From an uncultured Erysipelotrichaceae bacterium (lineage in GTDB: Bacteria > Bacillota_I > Bacilli_A > RF39 > UBA660): a stretch of 7,162 bases of DNA. Position numbers and translations under genes: made by a program. Positions 1 through 6,815 of the stretch are shown piece after piece. The stretch spans positions 1 through 7,162 of the forward strand of contig CATOOY010000055.1 in NCBI GenBank assembly GCA_951801995.1, in the 5' to 3' direction. Position 1 is the stretch's first letter, and each line of letters starts with the position of its first letter. The notes below the pieces were generated by a model. The model was not told the origin of the DNA and made no database searches. It saw only the letters and a list, made by a program, of their open reading frames with translations.

Positions 1-1779
1 TAATCCACATATTTTACTTTCTTCATTATATTCTTTGTCATAAGTTTTACTGATTTCATATAATTTTATATCTTTTATATGGCGAGCTTTATTATACTGA
101 TATACATTTAATAATGAGGGTATTAAAGTGGTTCTTAAAACGGATTTATCTATACTCATTGGATTGGGCAAAATAATTTTTTCTTTTTTTTCATAATCAA
201 ATGTTTTTGCCATTTCACTAGATATAAGTGTATATGTTTTGGCTTCATTTAAGCCTAACATGCGAAGTCGTTTGGAGATTATTTTGCGATATTTTACATC
301 TCCTACATATTGTCCTTTTCGAATACTTATTTTAGGCAAAGTAGAAGTTAAATTATGATAGCCATATAGTCTTCCTATTTCTTCTGCTATATCATTTACA
401 TTAGGGTCTATATCTAGTCTCCTTGGTGGAATTCTTACTACAAATGTATCTCCTATTACTTCATATGGAAAATCTAATCTTTCTAATTCATATTTCATGT
501 CTTCTTTTGAGATTGTGATTCCTAATAAACTATTTACTTCTTCTGGTTTAAACTTTAATGTTTTTGGTGTTTTATCTACTTTATCATGTTTTATGATTCC
601 ACTTAATACTTTGGCATTTGCATATTTTGTAAGTAAATAACAAGCTCTTTGTATTGCTTTTTCTGTATATTCATAAGAAAGGCCTTTTCCATACCTAATA
701 GAAGCTTCACTACGTAAGTCTAGTCTTGATGCTGTATAACGAATACTTGTACTATCAAATATAGCACTTTCTATGAGAATGTTTTTTGTATTTTCTTCTA
801 CTTCTGTTTCTTCTCCACCCATAATACCTGCTATACAAACAGGTTTGATTCCATCAGTAATTACGATATCACTTTCTTTTAAGATTCTATCTTTTCCATC
901 TAATGTTTTTATTTTTTCTTTTTCTCTTGCGTTTCTTACTATTATTTTATCTCCTAGTTTATCTTTATCAAAGAAATGTAGAGGCTGTCCATATTCTAAC
1001 ATAACATAATTTGAGATATCTACTACATTATTAATAGGACGCATTCCTGCTTCTATTAGTCGTTTTTTTATGAAATCTGGTGATTCTTTAATTTCTACAT
1101 CTGTTACCATACGTGCTAAATAATAAGGGCATTTATCTGTTTGAACTTCTAATTTTAATTTATTTTCGATTGTGTCTTTTTCTTCTTTAAAATTATCTTC
1201 TGGTAATGTTACTTTCTTATTTAAGATAGATGCTATTTCATAGGCAAAACCTATGTGGTAATAACAATCATTATTACGGTGTTTATGAATGTCTAATTCA
1301 TATAATGTACTATCTAAACCTAAATAGTGGATGGGATCTTCTCCTACAGGTGCATTTTTATCTAATTCATGAATTCCTTTGTTATAATTTTCTTCTGTTT
1401 TTTCTTCTAAACCTAATTCAAATAAGGCACAAATCATTCCATTAGATTCTACACCTCTTATTTTACTTTTTTTGATTTCAAAATTGCCAGGAAGAATTGC
1501 TCCTACTTTGGCAACGATAACTTTTAATCCTTCTCTTACATTGGAAGCCCCACATACTATTTGTAAATTTTCTTTTTTTGTATCTACTAAAAGGATGTGT
1601 AAATGATCACTATCGGGATGATTTTCTACTTTTTGGATTTCACCAATTACTAAGTTATCTATGTGATTTGTTTGTACACTTTCTATATTAATGCCTGCCT
1701 TAGTAATTTTTACAGCTAACTTTTCTAAATCTTCATCTTTTATATCTATATAATCTTTTACCCATTCTAAACTAATCAT
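1..1779 (-). CDS. pheT: Phenylalanyl-tRNA synthetase beta subunit, 3' end cut by window edge
   Basis: Beta chain of the (alpha-beta)2 cytoplasmic enzyme that charges tRNA-Phe. It helps bind tRNA and edits mischarged Tyr-tRNA-Phe. I translated the frame from 1779 to 1 by hand: 593 codons with no stop, against about 800 residues in the family, so roughly the last 200 (end of the core and the anticodon-binding domain) lie outside. The N-terminus MISLEWVKDYI is typical. An EMAP/OB-type tRNA-binding domain follows (HPDSDHLHI at about 54-62, IVCGASNVREG near 75-85). Next comes the B3/B4 editing region, with INNVVDISNYV at 249-259, GQPLHFFD after it and AGIMGG at 317-322. The B5 motif RLDIDPNVNDIAEEIGRLYG is at 454-473, and NPMSIDKSVLRTTLIPSLL of the catalytic-like core is near 539-557. 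The ATG overlaps pheS by 8 bp, with AGAAAGGA at 1798-1791, so the two genes are translationally coupled. No lesion seen. Confidence 0.97.
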   Translation of the reverse strand, partial: MISLEWVKDYIDIKDEDLEKLAVKITKAGINIESVQTNHIDNLVIGEIQKVENHPDSDHLHILLVDTKKENLQIVCGASNVREGLKVIVAKVGAILPGNFEIKKSKIRGVESNGMICALFELGLEEKTEENYNKGIHELDKNAPVGEDPIHYLGLDSTLYELDIHKHRNNDCYYHIGFAYEIASILNKKVTLPEDNFKEEKDTIENKLKLEVQTDKCPYYLARMVTDVEIKESPDFIKKRLIEAGMRPINNVVDISNYVMLEYGQPLHFFDKDKLGDKIIVRNAREKEKIKTLDGKDRILKESDIVITDGIKPVCIAGIMGGEETEVEENTKNILIESAIFDSTSIRYTASRLDLRSEASIRYGKGLSYEYTEKAIQRACYLLTKYANAKVLSGIIKHDKVDKTPKTLKFKPEEVNSLLGITISKEDMKYELERLDFPYEVIGDTFVVRIPPRRLDIDPNVNDIAEEIGRLYGYHNLTSTLPKISIRKGQYVGDVKYRKIISKRLRMLGLNEAKTYTLISSEMAKTFDYEKKEKIILPNPMSIDKSVLRTTLIPSLLNVYQYNKARHIKDIKLYEISKTYDKEYNEESKICGL

Positions 1780-2917
1780 TCTTATCACTATCCTTTCTAT
1801 CAAATATTCTTGTTTCTCTTAAATCTGTGTTATAAAAAACTCTACAATCATGGATGTCATATTTTAACATAGCCATTCTTTCTGCACCAAAGCCAAAGGC
1901 AAATCCACTCCACTCTTTTGGATCATATCCACTCATAGAAAGTACATTTGGATGAACCATTCCTGCTCCTGCGATTGTGATAAATCCTGTGTGTTTACAT
2001 ATGTTACATCCACTTCCTTTACAGTTAAAGCAGCTAATATCTACTTCTACAGATGGCTCTGTGAACTGGTAGTAACTTGGTCTAAAACGAGTTTCTATTT
2101 CTTCTCCAAATAATCTTTTAGCGATAATATCTATGGTTCCTTTTAAATCAGTTAAGTGGATATCATGGTCTACTAAAAGTCCTTCTATTTGCATAAACTG
2201 GTGAGAATGTGTGGCATCGTCATCGTCTCTTCTATATGTTTTTCCAGGACAAATCATACGAATAGGTGTTTTTCCTTCTCCTTTTAACATTGTTCTTATT
2301 TGTACTGGCGATGTTTGGCTTCTAAGGAGTATTTCCTCTCCTTCTATATAAAATGTATCCTGTGCGTCTCTTGCTGGATGTCCTTTTGGTATATTTAACA
2401 TTTCAAAGTTATATTTATCTTCTTCTACTTCTGGTCCATCTACTACATCATACCCCATAGATAAAAATACTTCTTCTACTTCTTCTACTAATTTTTCTAA
2501 AATATTAGGGGCTCCTACTTCTATCTGCATTGCAGGGAGGGTAATATCTATTTTTTCTTTTTCTAATTTCTTTTCTAATTCTTCTTTTTCTAGGCTGATT
2601 TGTATTTCTTTTATTGCTTCTGTTAGTATTTCTTTTAAGTGGTTAATATAAAATCCTAGTTCTTTTTTCTCTTCTCCATTTAATGCTTTCATTGTACTAT
2701 ACATTTGCATAATGGGTCCTTTTTTTCCTAAGTATTTTATTTTTATTTCTTCTATTTCTTTTTTATTGGTGACCTTATTTAAATCTTCTATTGCTTCTTT
2801 TTGAACGAAAAATAATTCTTTTATTTTTGCTTTTATTTCTTTGCTTTCTGTTTCTATTTTTTCTAATTTTTTATCTTGTTTCAATTTTTCTATTACGGTT
2901 TGTTTTACTTCTGTCAT
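1772..2917 (-). CDS. pheS: Phenylalanyl-tRNA synthetase alpha subunit
   Basis: Catalytic alpha chain of class II phenylalanyl-tRNA synthetase: ATP + Phe + tRNA-Phe gives Phe-tRNA-Phe. 381 residues, about 35-40 longer than B. subtilis PheS (344). Residues 1-125 form the Lys/Glu-rich coiled-coil arm that contacts tRNA, including KYLGKKGPI at 61-69, and most of the extra length is at the N-terminus. Class II motif 1 begins at GPEVEEDKYNFE (161-172), followed by GHPARDAQDTFYI and SQTSPVQIRTM (200-210). Motif 2 is YRRDDDDATHSHQFMQIEG (228-246). FTEPSVEVD (285-293) leads into four cysteines (296, 299, 304, 307; CxxC-x4-CxxC), a cluster common in Gram-positive PheS. AGAGMVHPNVL and motif 3 GFAFGFGAERMAML (338-351) complete the active site. 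The ATG is supported by AGAAAGGA about 11 nt upstream. The stop is TAG inside the start of pheT. It is first gene of the T-box controlled pheST operon. Confidence 0.98.
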   Translation of the reverse strand: MTEVKQTVIEKLKQDKKLEKIETESKEIKAKIKELFFVQKEAIEDLNKVTNKKEIEEIKIKYLGKKGPIMQMYSTMKALNGEEKKELGFYINHLKEILTEAIKEIQISLEKEELEKKLEKEKIDITLPAMQIEVGAPNILEKLVEEVEEVFLSMGYDVVDGPEVEEDKYNFEMLNIPKGHPARDAQDTFYIEGEEILLRSQTSPVQIRTMLKGEGKTPIRMICPGKTYRRDDDDATHSHQFMQIEGLLVDHDIHLTDLKGTIDIIAKRLFGEEIETRFRPSYYQFTEPSVEVDISCFNCKGSGCNICKHTGFITIAGAGMVHPNVLSMSGYDPKEWSGFAFGFGAERMAMLKYDIHDCRVFYNTDLRETRIFDRKDSDKND

Positions 2918-2934
2918 TTTATCAAATCCTTTCT

Positions 2935-3004
2935 AAAAAAAATCACATTCTATATTTAAGGACGTGATTTTACGTGGTACCACCTTAATTCATAGAATGT
3001 GATT
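2935..3004 (-). terminator. T-box intrinsic terminator
   Basis: AATCACATTCTAT (3004-2992) pairs perfectly over 13 bp with ATAGAATGTGATT (2953-2941), with an inner TTAAGG/CCTTAA stem. A run of eight T follows on the transcribed strand (2942-2935). The T-box sequence lies in the apical part, so antiterminator and terminator are mutually exclusive. Confidence 0.93.
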
Positions 3005-3161
3005 CTACCTTGATCGTTTAACGCACGATAACGGTATATATTTAGTATAACAGCTCCAAAGATGAATTCATAAAAGATTATCGTTAGTTTTCACCTACCA
3101 CTAACTCTCTTTGGATAAGAGCTTTTATTACTACTTCTTTATCTAAGCTTTTTAAATATCT
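2935..3161 (-). promoter_or_regulatory. T-box riboswitch leader, Phe-specific (UUC specifier)
   Basis: Tertiary-structure RNA that senses the charging state of tRNA-Phe and controls termination before pheST. Seen directly: the conserved T-box AAGGTGGTACCACG at 2986-2973, the Stem I distal signature AGAGAG (3110-3105) followed by GGTAGGTGAAAACTAAC, and the specifier-loop context GAA-UUC-AUC followed by TTTGGAGCTG. The specifier codon UUC (3066-3064) encodes Phe and matches the downstream genes. The start is inferred from the consensus -10 at 3173-3168. Family knowledge: uncharged tRNA pairs its anticodon with the specifier and its CCA end with UGGN in the T-box, stabilising the antiterminator; charged tRNA allows the terminator to form. 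Confidence 0.96.
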
Positions 3162-3167
3162 AAAAGA

Positions 3168-3196
3168 ATTATACTTTTTTTATAAGTTCTTGTCAA
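3168..3196 (-). promoter_or_regulatory. Consensus sigma-A promoter of pheST
   Basis: The -35 TTGACA (3196-3191), a 17-bp spacer and the -10 TATAAT (3173-3168) are a perfect match to the vegetative consensus. Transcription should begin near 3161, just ahead of the T-box leader. The -35 is duplicated 23 bp further upstream (3219-3214), but that copy has no -10 at the right distance. Confidence 0.92.
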
Positions 3197-3223
3197 CTTT
3201 TTTTATAAGTTCTTGTCAACTTT
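3173..3223. repeat. Tandem direct repeat, 23-bp period, over the pheST promoter
   Basis: On the minus strand the unit is TTGACAAGAACTTATAAAAA plus AAG. It occurs twice without mismatch, and the identity spans 28 bp (3196-3223 against 3173-3200). The downstream unit supplies the working -35 and spacer of the pheST promoter. The duplication also adds the last codons and stop of the small ORF ending at 3203. Confidence 0.9.
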
Positions 3224-3397
3224 CTTTACTGTGGTTTTATGTTCTTTTCTATATTTATTATATGTTTTGCTTAACTCTGTTATCTTTTCATTTTCTTCTA
3301 TCCTTTTAATTCGTTCTTTTTCTTCACAAGGTACATATTTTTTTAAGACTAATAGAGTATTTTTAATAAATGCGATATCTTCTATATTTACAATCAT
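3203..3397 (-). CDS. Small hypothetical protein, possibly the 3' part of a longer or decayed gene
   Basis: 64 codons from the only ATG in frame. I do not recognise the product. It is hydrophilic and Lys/Glu-rich, with no signal peptide or membrane segment, and a segment near residues 24-48 (CEEKERIKRIEENEKITELS) looks helical. The frame stays open upstream to about 3578, giving roughly 125 sense codons, but contains no ATG, GTG or TTG before 3397. GAAGGG lies directly against the ATG with no spacing, so it is a poor ribosome binding site. The RNase J terminator at 3562-3532 separates it from that gene, and no clear promoter of its own is visible. Its stop codon lies inside the tandem repeat. 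It could be a real small gene, a non-canonical start, or a relic that lost its 5' end. Confidence is low. Confidence 0.35.
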   Translation of the reverse strand: MIVNIEDIAFIKNTLLVLKKYVPCEEKERIKRIEENEKITELSKTYNKYRKEHKTTVKKVDKNL

Positions 3398-3531
3398 CCC
3401 TTCTATATTTAAAAGGTAGTCTAGGTCTACTCCAATTGCACATATTTCACTTATAAATTTACCATACTTTCTACTTTTATATGTCTCAAATTTTTTTCTA
3501 TGGATATTTTTGATTAAAGTTTCTGCTTTAG

Positions 3532-3562
3532 AAAAAAATACAAGAGTTATACTTCTTGTATT
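3532..3562 (-). terminator. Intrinsic terminator overlapping the end of the RNase J gene
   Basis: AATACAAGA (3562-3554) and TCTTGTATT (3545-3537) form a perfect 9-bp stem around an 8-nt loop, followed by seven T (3538-3532). The 5' arm encodes the last residues of the RNase J-like protein and the stop codon TAA (3549-3547) is in the loop. Confidence 0.8.
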
Positions 3563-5193
3563 ACAATTAGAATCATTGGTTTACATTCTGTTTCTTTATA
3601 TAGATATTTGCCTAGTTTATCTCTTACTCCTGATTTTATTTTATTAAAATCTACATAGTTTGGTTTTATGTTTTCATGAATTACTTCTAATGATATTTTT
3701 TCTGATTCTTTAATAAGTTCTGTACTATCTTTCACATATACAAAGCCACGTGTTAGAATTTCAGGTCCTGCTAAAAGCTTTTTGGTTATTTTATCTAAAG
3801 TTGCACTTACAATTACGATACCATTTTCAGATAAAAGTTCACGATCTTTGATAACTAATTCTCCTACATCTCCTATTGTTTTCCCATCTATTAGGATATC
3901 ATCTACTTTTACTTTCTCATTATTGGCAATTCTTTTTCCGTTTTCAAAGGTTACTACGTCTCCATTTAAGCAAAGAATAATATGTTCTTCATCTAGTCCT
4001 ATCATTTCAGCATTTCTTGCATTTTCTACTTGGTGACGATATTCTCCAATTACTGGAAAGTAATATTTGGGTTTCATAAGTTCTAACATCATAAGAGTAT
4101 CCTCTCTAGAGGCATGATGTCCTAAATATTTTCTACTTGGAATAATTACCAAGTTACATCCTAGTTGTGCAATTTTATCAAATAATTTAGTTGCTGATTT
4201 TTCCATTCCTTCATAGACAGGAGATGCGAATACAATTGTATCTTCTGGAACTAATTTTATGAATTTATCGTATCCTTTTACAATTCTTGTGATGTTTGCA
4301 AATGTCTTTTCTCTTTCATCCGATATTAAAATGATTACATTTTCATCATTTACATGACGAATGTCTTTTAATCTTTCTTTATCAAATTTAATATATTTTC
4401 GATCAATTGCTTTTAAAATTGTTGCTTCTAAACGTTTTCCTAAAATTACAACATTTCTATCTGTATTCATTATTTCTGTGAATATTTCTTGAATACGAAA
4501 AATTTGAGCATTTAAGATATTAAATAAAATACGTTTATCATTTTTCATGATTGTTTCTCTTACAATAGAAGAAATACGATGGTTAGGTGAGGTAAAGCCA
4601 GAACGATCTGCATATAGGGATTCTCCCATTAAACAAAGTACACCTTGTTTTCCTATATAAGCTAATTTTCCAATATCTGTTTGATAAGGACCTGTCATGG
4701 TTGGATCAAATACAAAATTTCCTGTATATACAATCGCTCCATCTTCTGTATTTAATACATATCCTACAGCATCCGGAACAGAATGCGTTACTGAAAATGG
4801 AAATATACTTATTTTTCCAAAGTCTATTTTACGATGTGGTTTTATTTCTTTTAAATGATCCGTTTTTAATTTTTCATCTTGCAACTCTGTTTTTAATATT
4901 TCTACAGTAAATGCTGTTGCATAAATATCTATATTTTCTAAATCACGTATCATATCTGGGATAGCTCCCATCTGTCCATCATGTCCATGTGTTATGAAAA
5001 TACCTTTGATTCTTTTTTTATTTTCTTTTAAATAATCATAGTTTGGTAGGATATAATCTACACCAAGTAAACGATCATCTGCATATTTTAAGCCAGCATC
5101 AAAGACAAAAATATCTTTTTCTACTTCTACTATATACATATTTTTCCCGATTTCATTTAATCCACCTAAACTACATATTTTTATTTTACTCAT
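3547..5193 (-). CDS. rnj: RNase J family protein with degenerate metal-binding site (J2-like)
   Basis: Metallo-beta-lactamase/beta-CASP ribonuclease family; J1 acts as a 5'-3' exonuclease and endonuclease in mRNA decay and rRNA maturation. 548 residues, close to B. subtilis RNase J1 (555). The N-terminus ICSLGGLNEIGKNMYIVE (6-23) and FDAGLKY (31-37) are typical, as are the C-terminal RGFVYVKDS (482-490) and KPMILIVIQEV end. Several ligands are missing. The HxHxDH motif reads HGHDGQ (69-74), so Asp and the last His are Gly and Gln. His137 is kept. The bridging Asp of GDF is Asn159 (GNF). The late His of PVHGEYR is Ile382. The beta-CASP SNxHR element reads NAQIFR (228-233). By analogy with J2 subunits it probably has little activity alone and partners an active RNase J encoded elsewhere. 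The start at 5193 is chosen for GAAAGGAG 5 nt upstream; the upstream in-frame ATG at 5229 lies on the -10 box. It has its own promoter and terminator. Confidence 0.93.
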   Translation of the reverse strand: MSKIKICSLGGLNEIGKNMYIVEVEKDIFVFDAGLKYADDRLLGVDYILPNYDYLKENKKRIKGIFITHGHDGQMGAIPDMIRDLENIDIYATAFTVEILKTELQDEKLKTDHLKEIKPHRKIDFGKISIFPFSVTHSVPDAVGYVLNTEDGAIVYTGNFVFDPTMTGPYQTDIGKLAYIGKQGVLCLMGESLYADRSGFTSPNHRISSIVRETIMKNDKRILFNILNAQIFRIQEIFTEIMNTDRNVVILGKRLEATILKAIDRKYIKFDKERLKDIRHVNDENVIILISDEREKTFANITRIVKGYDKFIKLVPEDTIVFASPVYEGMEKSATKLFDKIAQLGCNLVIIPSRKYLGHHASREDTLMMLELMKPKYYFPVIGEYRHQVENARNAEMIGLDEEHIILCLNGDVVTFENGKRIANNEKVKVDDILIDGKTIGDVGELVIKDRELLSENGIVIVSATLDKITKKLLAGPEILTRGFVYVKDSTELIKESEKISLEVIHENIKPNYVDFNKIKSGVRDKLGKYLYKETECKPMILIVIQEV

Positions 5194-5227
5194 TTTTTCT
5201 CCTTTCTTTTTGTCTGTGAACTTAATC

Positions 5228-5256
5228 ATTATAGCAAAAAAAAAGAAAGAAGTCTA
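5228..5256 (-). promoter_or_regulatory. Promoter of the RNase J-like gene (extended -10)
   Basis: TGCTATAAT (5236-5228) is an extended -10. TAGACT (5256-5251, 4 of 6 to TTGACA) stands 17 bp upstream. Transcription would begin near 5221, leaving about 28 nt of leader with GAAAGGAG before the ATG at 5193. Confidence 0.75.
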
Positions 5257-5270
5257 CTTTCCTTTTTTTT
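5236..5270 (-). terminator. Intrinsic terminator just upstream of the RNase J-like gene
   Basis: AAAAGGAAAG (5266-5257) pairs with CTTTCTTTTT (5249-5240) over 10 bp with one G-U, around a 7-nt loop, with nine T at 5244-5236 partly in the stem. It would stop readthrough from the insertion sequence or an older upstream gene. The loop and 3' arm overlap the promoter for the next gene. Confidence 0.65.
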
Positions 5271-5349
5271 AAGTTTAGGTTTTTTACTAAGAACTTATAT
5301 GCAATTCCCAATTTTGAAAAATATCCCCAAAATTTTATAAACTTTGAGG

Positions 5350-5368
5350 TTTTAGTGCACGACTAAAA
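5350..5368. repeat. Small perfect hairpin near the IS4 3' end
   Basis: TTTTAGT (5350-5356) and ACTAAAA (5362-5368) form a 7-bp stem with loop GCACG. It lies between the transposase stop and the left end of the element. It may be a subterminal transposase or structure site. Confidence 0.4.
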
Positions 5369-5369
5369 T

Positions 5370-5394
5370 AGAACAGGTAAAATGTTCTTTTTTT
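5370..5394 (+). terminator. Weak terminator-like hairpin after the transposase stop
   Basis: AGAACA (5370-5375) pairs with TGTTCT (5383-5388), followed on the plus strand by a T run through 5394. On the minus strand it is preceded by seven A and followed by ATTTT, so it may act weakly in both directions. It could keep outside transcription from entering the transposase from its 3' side. Confidence 0.4.
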
Positions 5395-5416
5395 GACGTT
5401 ATAAGTTAAGTGATTT

Positions 5417-6686
5417 TTATAATTTCAACTCTAGTTGTTTATACTTTTCTCTTACTTCTATTTCCTTCCATTTTTTAATTCCCTCATGTGCATATGCAAG
5501 TATATTTTTGATTCCTCTTGCTATCTGATTTAATCATACTATCGATTTATTTTTTAATGATTTACTTGCATATAATATTTTTATTGTTAATAATTTAGTA
5601 TTCATTTGATCTGCAAGAATTGCTATGTGCCCTAAATGTATTGTAAGCATCATATTTAGATTGTTCATACTTTTTAATGTTCTTACTCTCATATTTTCAA
5701 AATCATATTCTTGTTTTTTTTCCCCTAAAATGTTCCTCTATTCTCCACCTTGATAGATATAATCTTACTACTTTTATTACATCTTCTTTTGTTTTAATAT
5801 CTATATTCGTTAGTAACTTCATTGGATGTTCTTCACTTAATCCATATACTATAACTAATGTATATTCACATTTATTACACGGTAATGTTGCTTTTGTATA
5901 GGATACCATTAATTCGTATTCTTCATTATCATTAAACAGGGCTTTATAACTTATTTTGCCTTTCCTTGCGTTTGCTACTTCTTCTATGCTTCGCTTTTTT
6001 CCTTTAAATAATAATGTTCTTTCATCATCTAATCTTACAACAAATTTATGCTTATTTTTACTCATATATTTAAATATCTTATTGTCGTCATATCCTCTAT
6101 CAAAAACTCCTGTAAAGTTTTCTCCTATTATGTTTTCTGATGCTTTTATACTTTCTAATGTATAGGTATTCATACTTTTAAAGTCTGCGCTTTTACAAGA
6201 ATATATCTTACTATATATACTCATTGGTTGTTTTTGATTCTTCGTTAATATTGTAGCTTCGCATACATGATATCCATTAACTATTCTTTTATCCTGGCTT
6301 GATGATGCATCCATTACTCGATCTAAATCTTCTAGTTTCTTACTGTATTCTTTATTAATATCACTATCATCAAACAATACTACTGCATTTTCTTGATCTA
6401 TATTTTTCTTTACTTCTTCTAAATAGTTATTCCATATAATATCTCTATCTTCCTCATCTAGTTTAGTTAAATTATCGCATAGTCTTTCTATTGTATATCC
6501 TAATTTAATATTTTCGTCTAAACTTCTTGCTATATTAGAAATAAGGCAGCTTCCACTTCTAGAAAGACCATATTGTACATCCATTACAAACTTAGATGTC
6601 GATTTATTGACACCTTTTTAAATTTTCTTAGAAAAATTTAAAATTTCTCTTTTCATTTCATAACAATTTATTGTAAAATTATTCAT
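5417..6686 (-). pseudogene. IS4-family DDE transposase, inactivated by two stops and a frameshift
   Basis: The original gene starts at ATG 6686, with a strong GGAGGTG 5 nt upstream, and would encode about 422 residues. Three lesions are visible: TAA at 6620-6618 (codon 23), a +1 shift in a run of eight A at 5721-5714, and TGA at 5536-5534. Repaired, the reading continues from FRGKK into QEYDFENMRVRTLKS and ends at TAA 5419-5417. The longest intact piece (6584-5703) holds the catalytic core: FDDSDI (first Asp), FDRGYDD (second Asp) and YLSRWRIEEHFRGKK. The last fits the IS4 signature Y-(2)-R-(3)-E-(6)-K exactly, with the catalytic Glu. The N-terminal part has a short helical DNA-binding-like region. 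With the original start cut off, the insertion domain broken and the C-terminus out of frame, it should be dead. A shorter protein from ATG 6584 could be made but would end just after the catalytic Glu. Confidence 0.9.
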
Positions 6687-6742
6687 AGGAACACCTCCAT
6701 ATTTTTGTTTACTATGATTTTTATTTTTACAACTTTATTATA
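6684..6742 (-). promoter_or_regulatory. Putative transposase -10 and ribosome binding site
   Basis: TATAAT at 6742-6737 has no recognisable -35 at 16-18 bp. GGAGGTG at 6698-6692 precedes ATG 6686-6684. The weak promoter with strong translation signal fits an IS, but the site is supported mainly by position. Confidence 0.35.
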
Positions 6743-6777
6743 CTAAACAAAATGGAAGTTTTCCTTATTTTAAACAC

Positions 6778-6815
6778 AAAAAGATGAAAAAGTTATTCAC
6801 AATTTCATCTTTTTT
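6778..6815. terminator. Bidirectional intrinsic terminator upstream of the transposase
   Basis: AAAAAGATGAAA (6778-6789) and TTTCATCTTTTT (6803-6814) form a perfect 12-bp stem with a 13-nt loop, with T runs on both strands. It would block incoming transcription from reaching the transposase. Confidence 0.75.

Noticed and set aside
773..1445. Plus-strand ORFs opposite pheT
   Set aside because: They are low-complexity antisense shadows of a clearly coding minus-strand frame.
2973..2986. GGTACC-containing palindrome as an operator
   Set aside because: It is the conserved T-box core, which fully explains the symmetry.
3213..3419. Plus-strand hydrophobic ORF opposite the small hypothetical gene
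   Set aside because: Its Phe/Leu/Ser-rich sequence is what antisense of a Lys/Glu-rich frame gives, and it has no ribosome site.
5194..5229. Upstream in-frame ATG at 5229 as start of the RNase J-like gene
   Set aside because: It overlaps the -10 box, has no ribosome site, and homologues begin at the MSKIKI-type start that follows GAAAGGAG.
5534..5536. In-frame TGA could mean Trp (Mycoplasma code)
   Set aside because: All Trp codons read in pheT, pheS and the transposase are TGG, which would be odd in a TGA-Trp genome this AT-rich. The same gene also has a TAA and a frameshift.
5956..6165. Plus-strand ORF opposite the transposase
   Set aside because: It is a shadow of the DDE domain coding strand, with no start signals.
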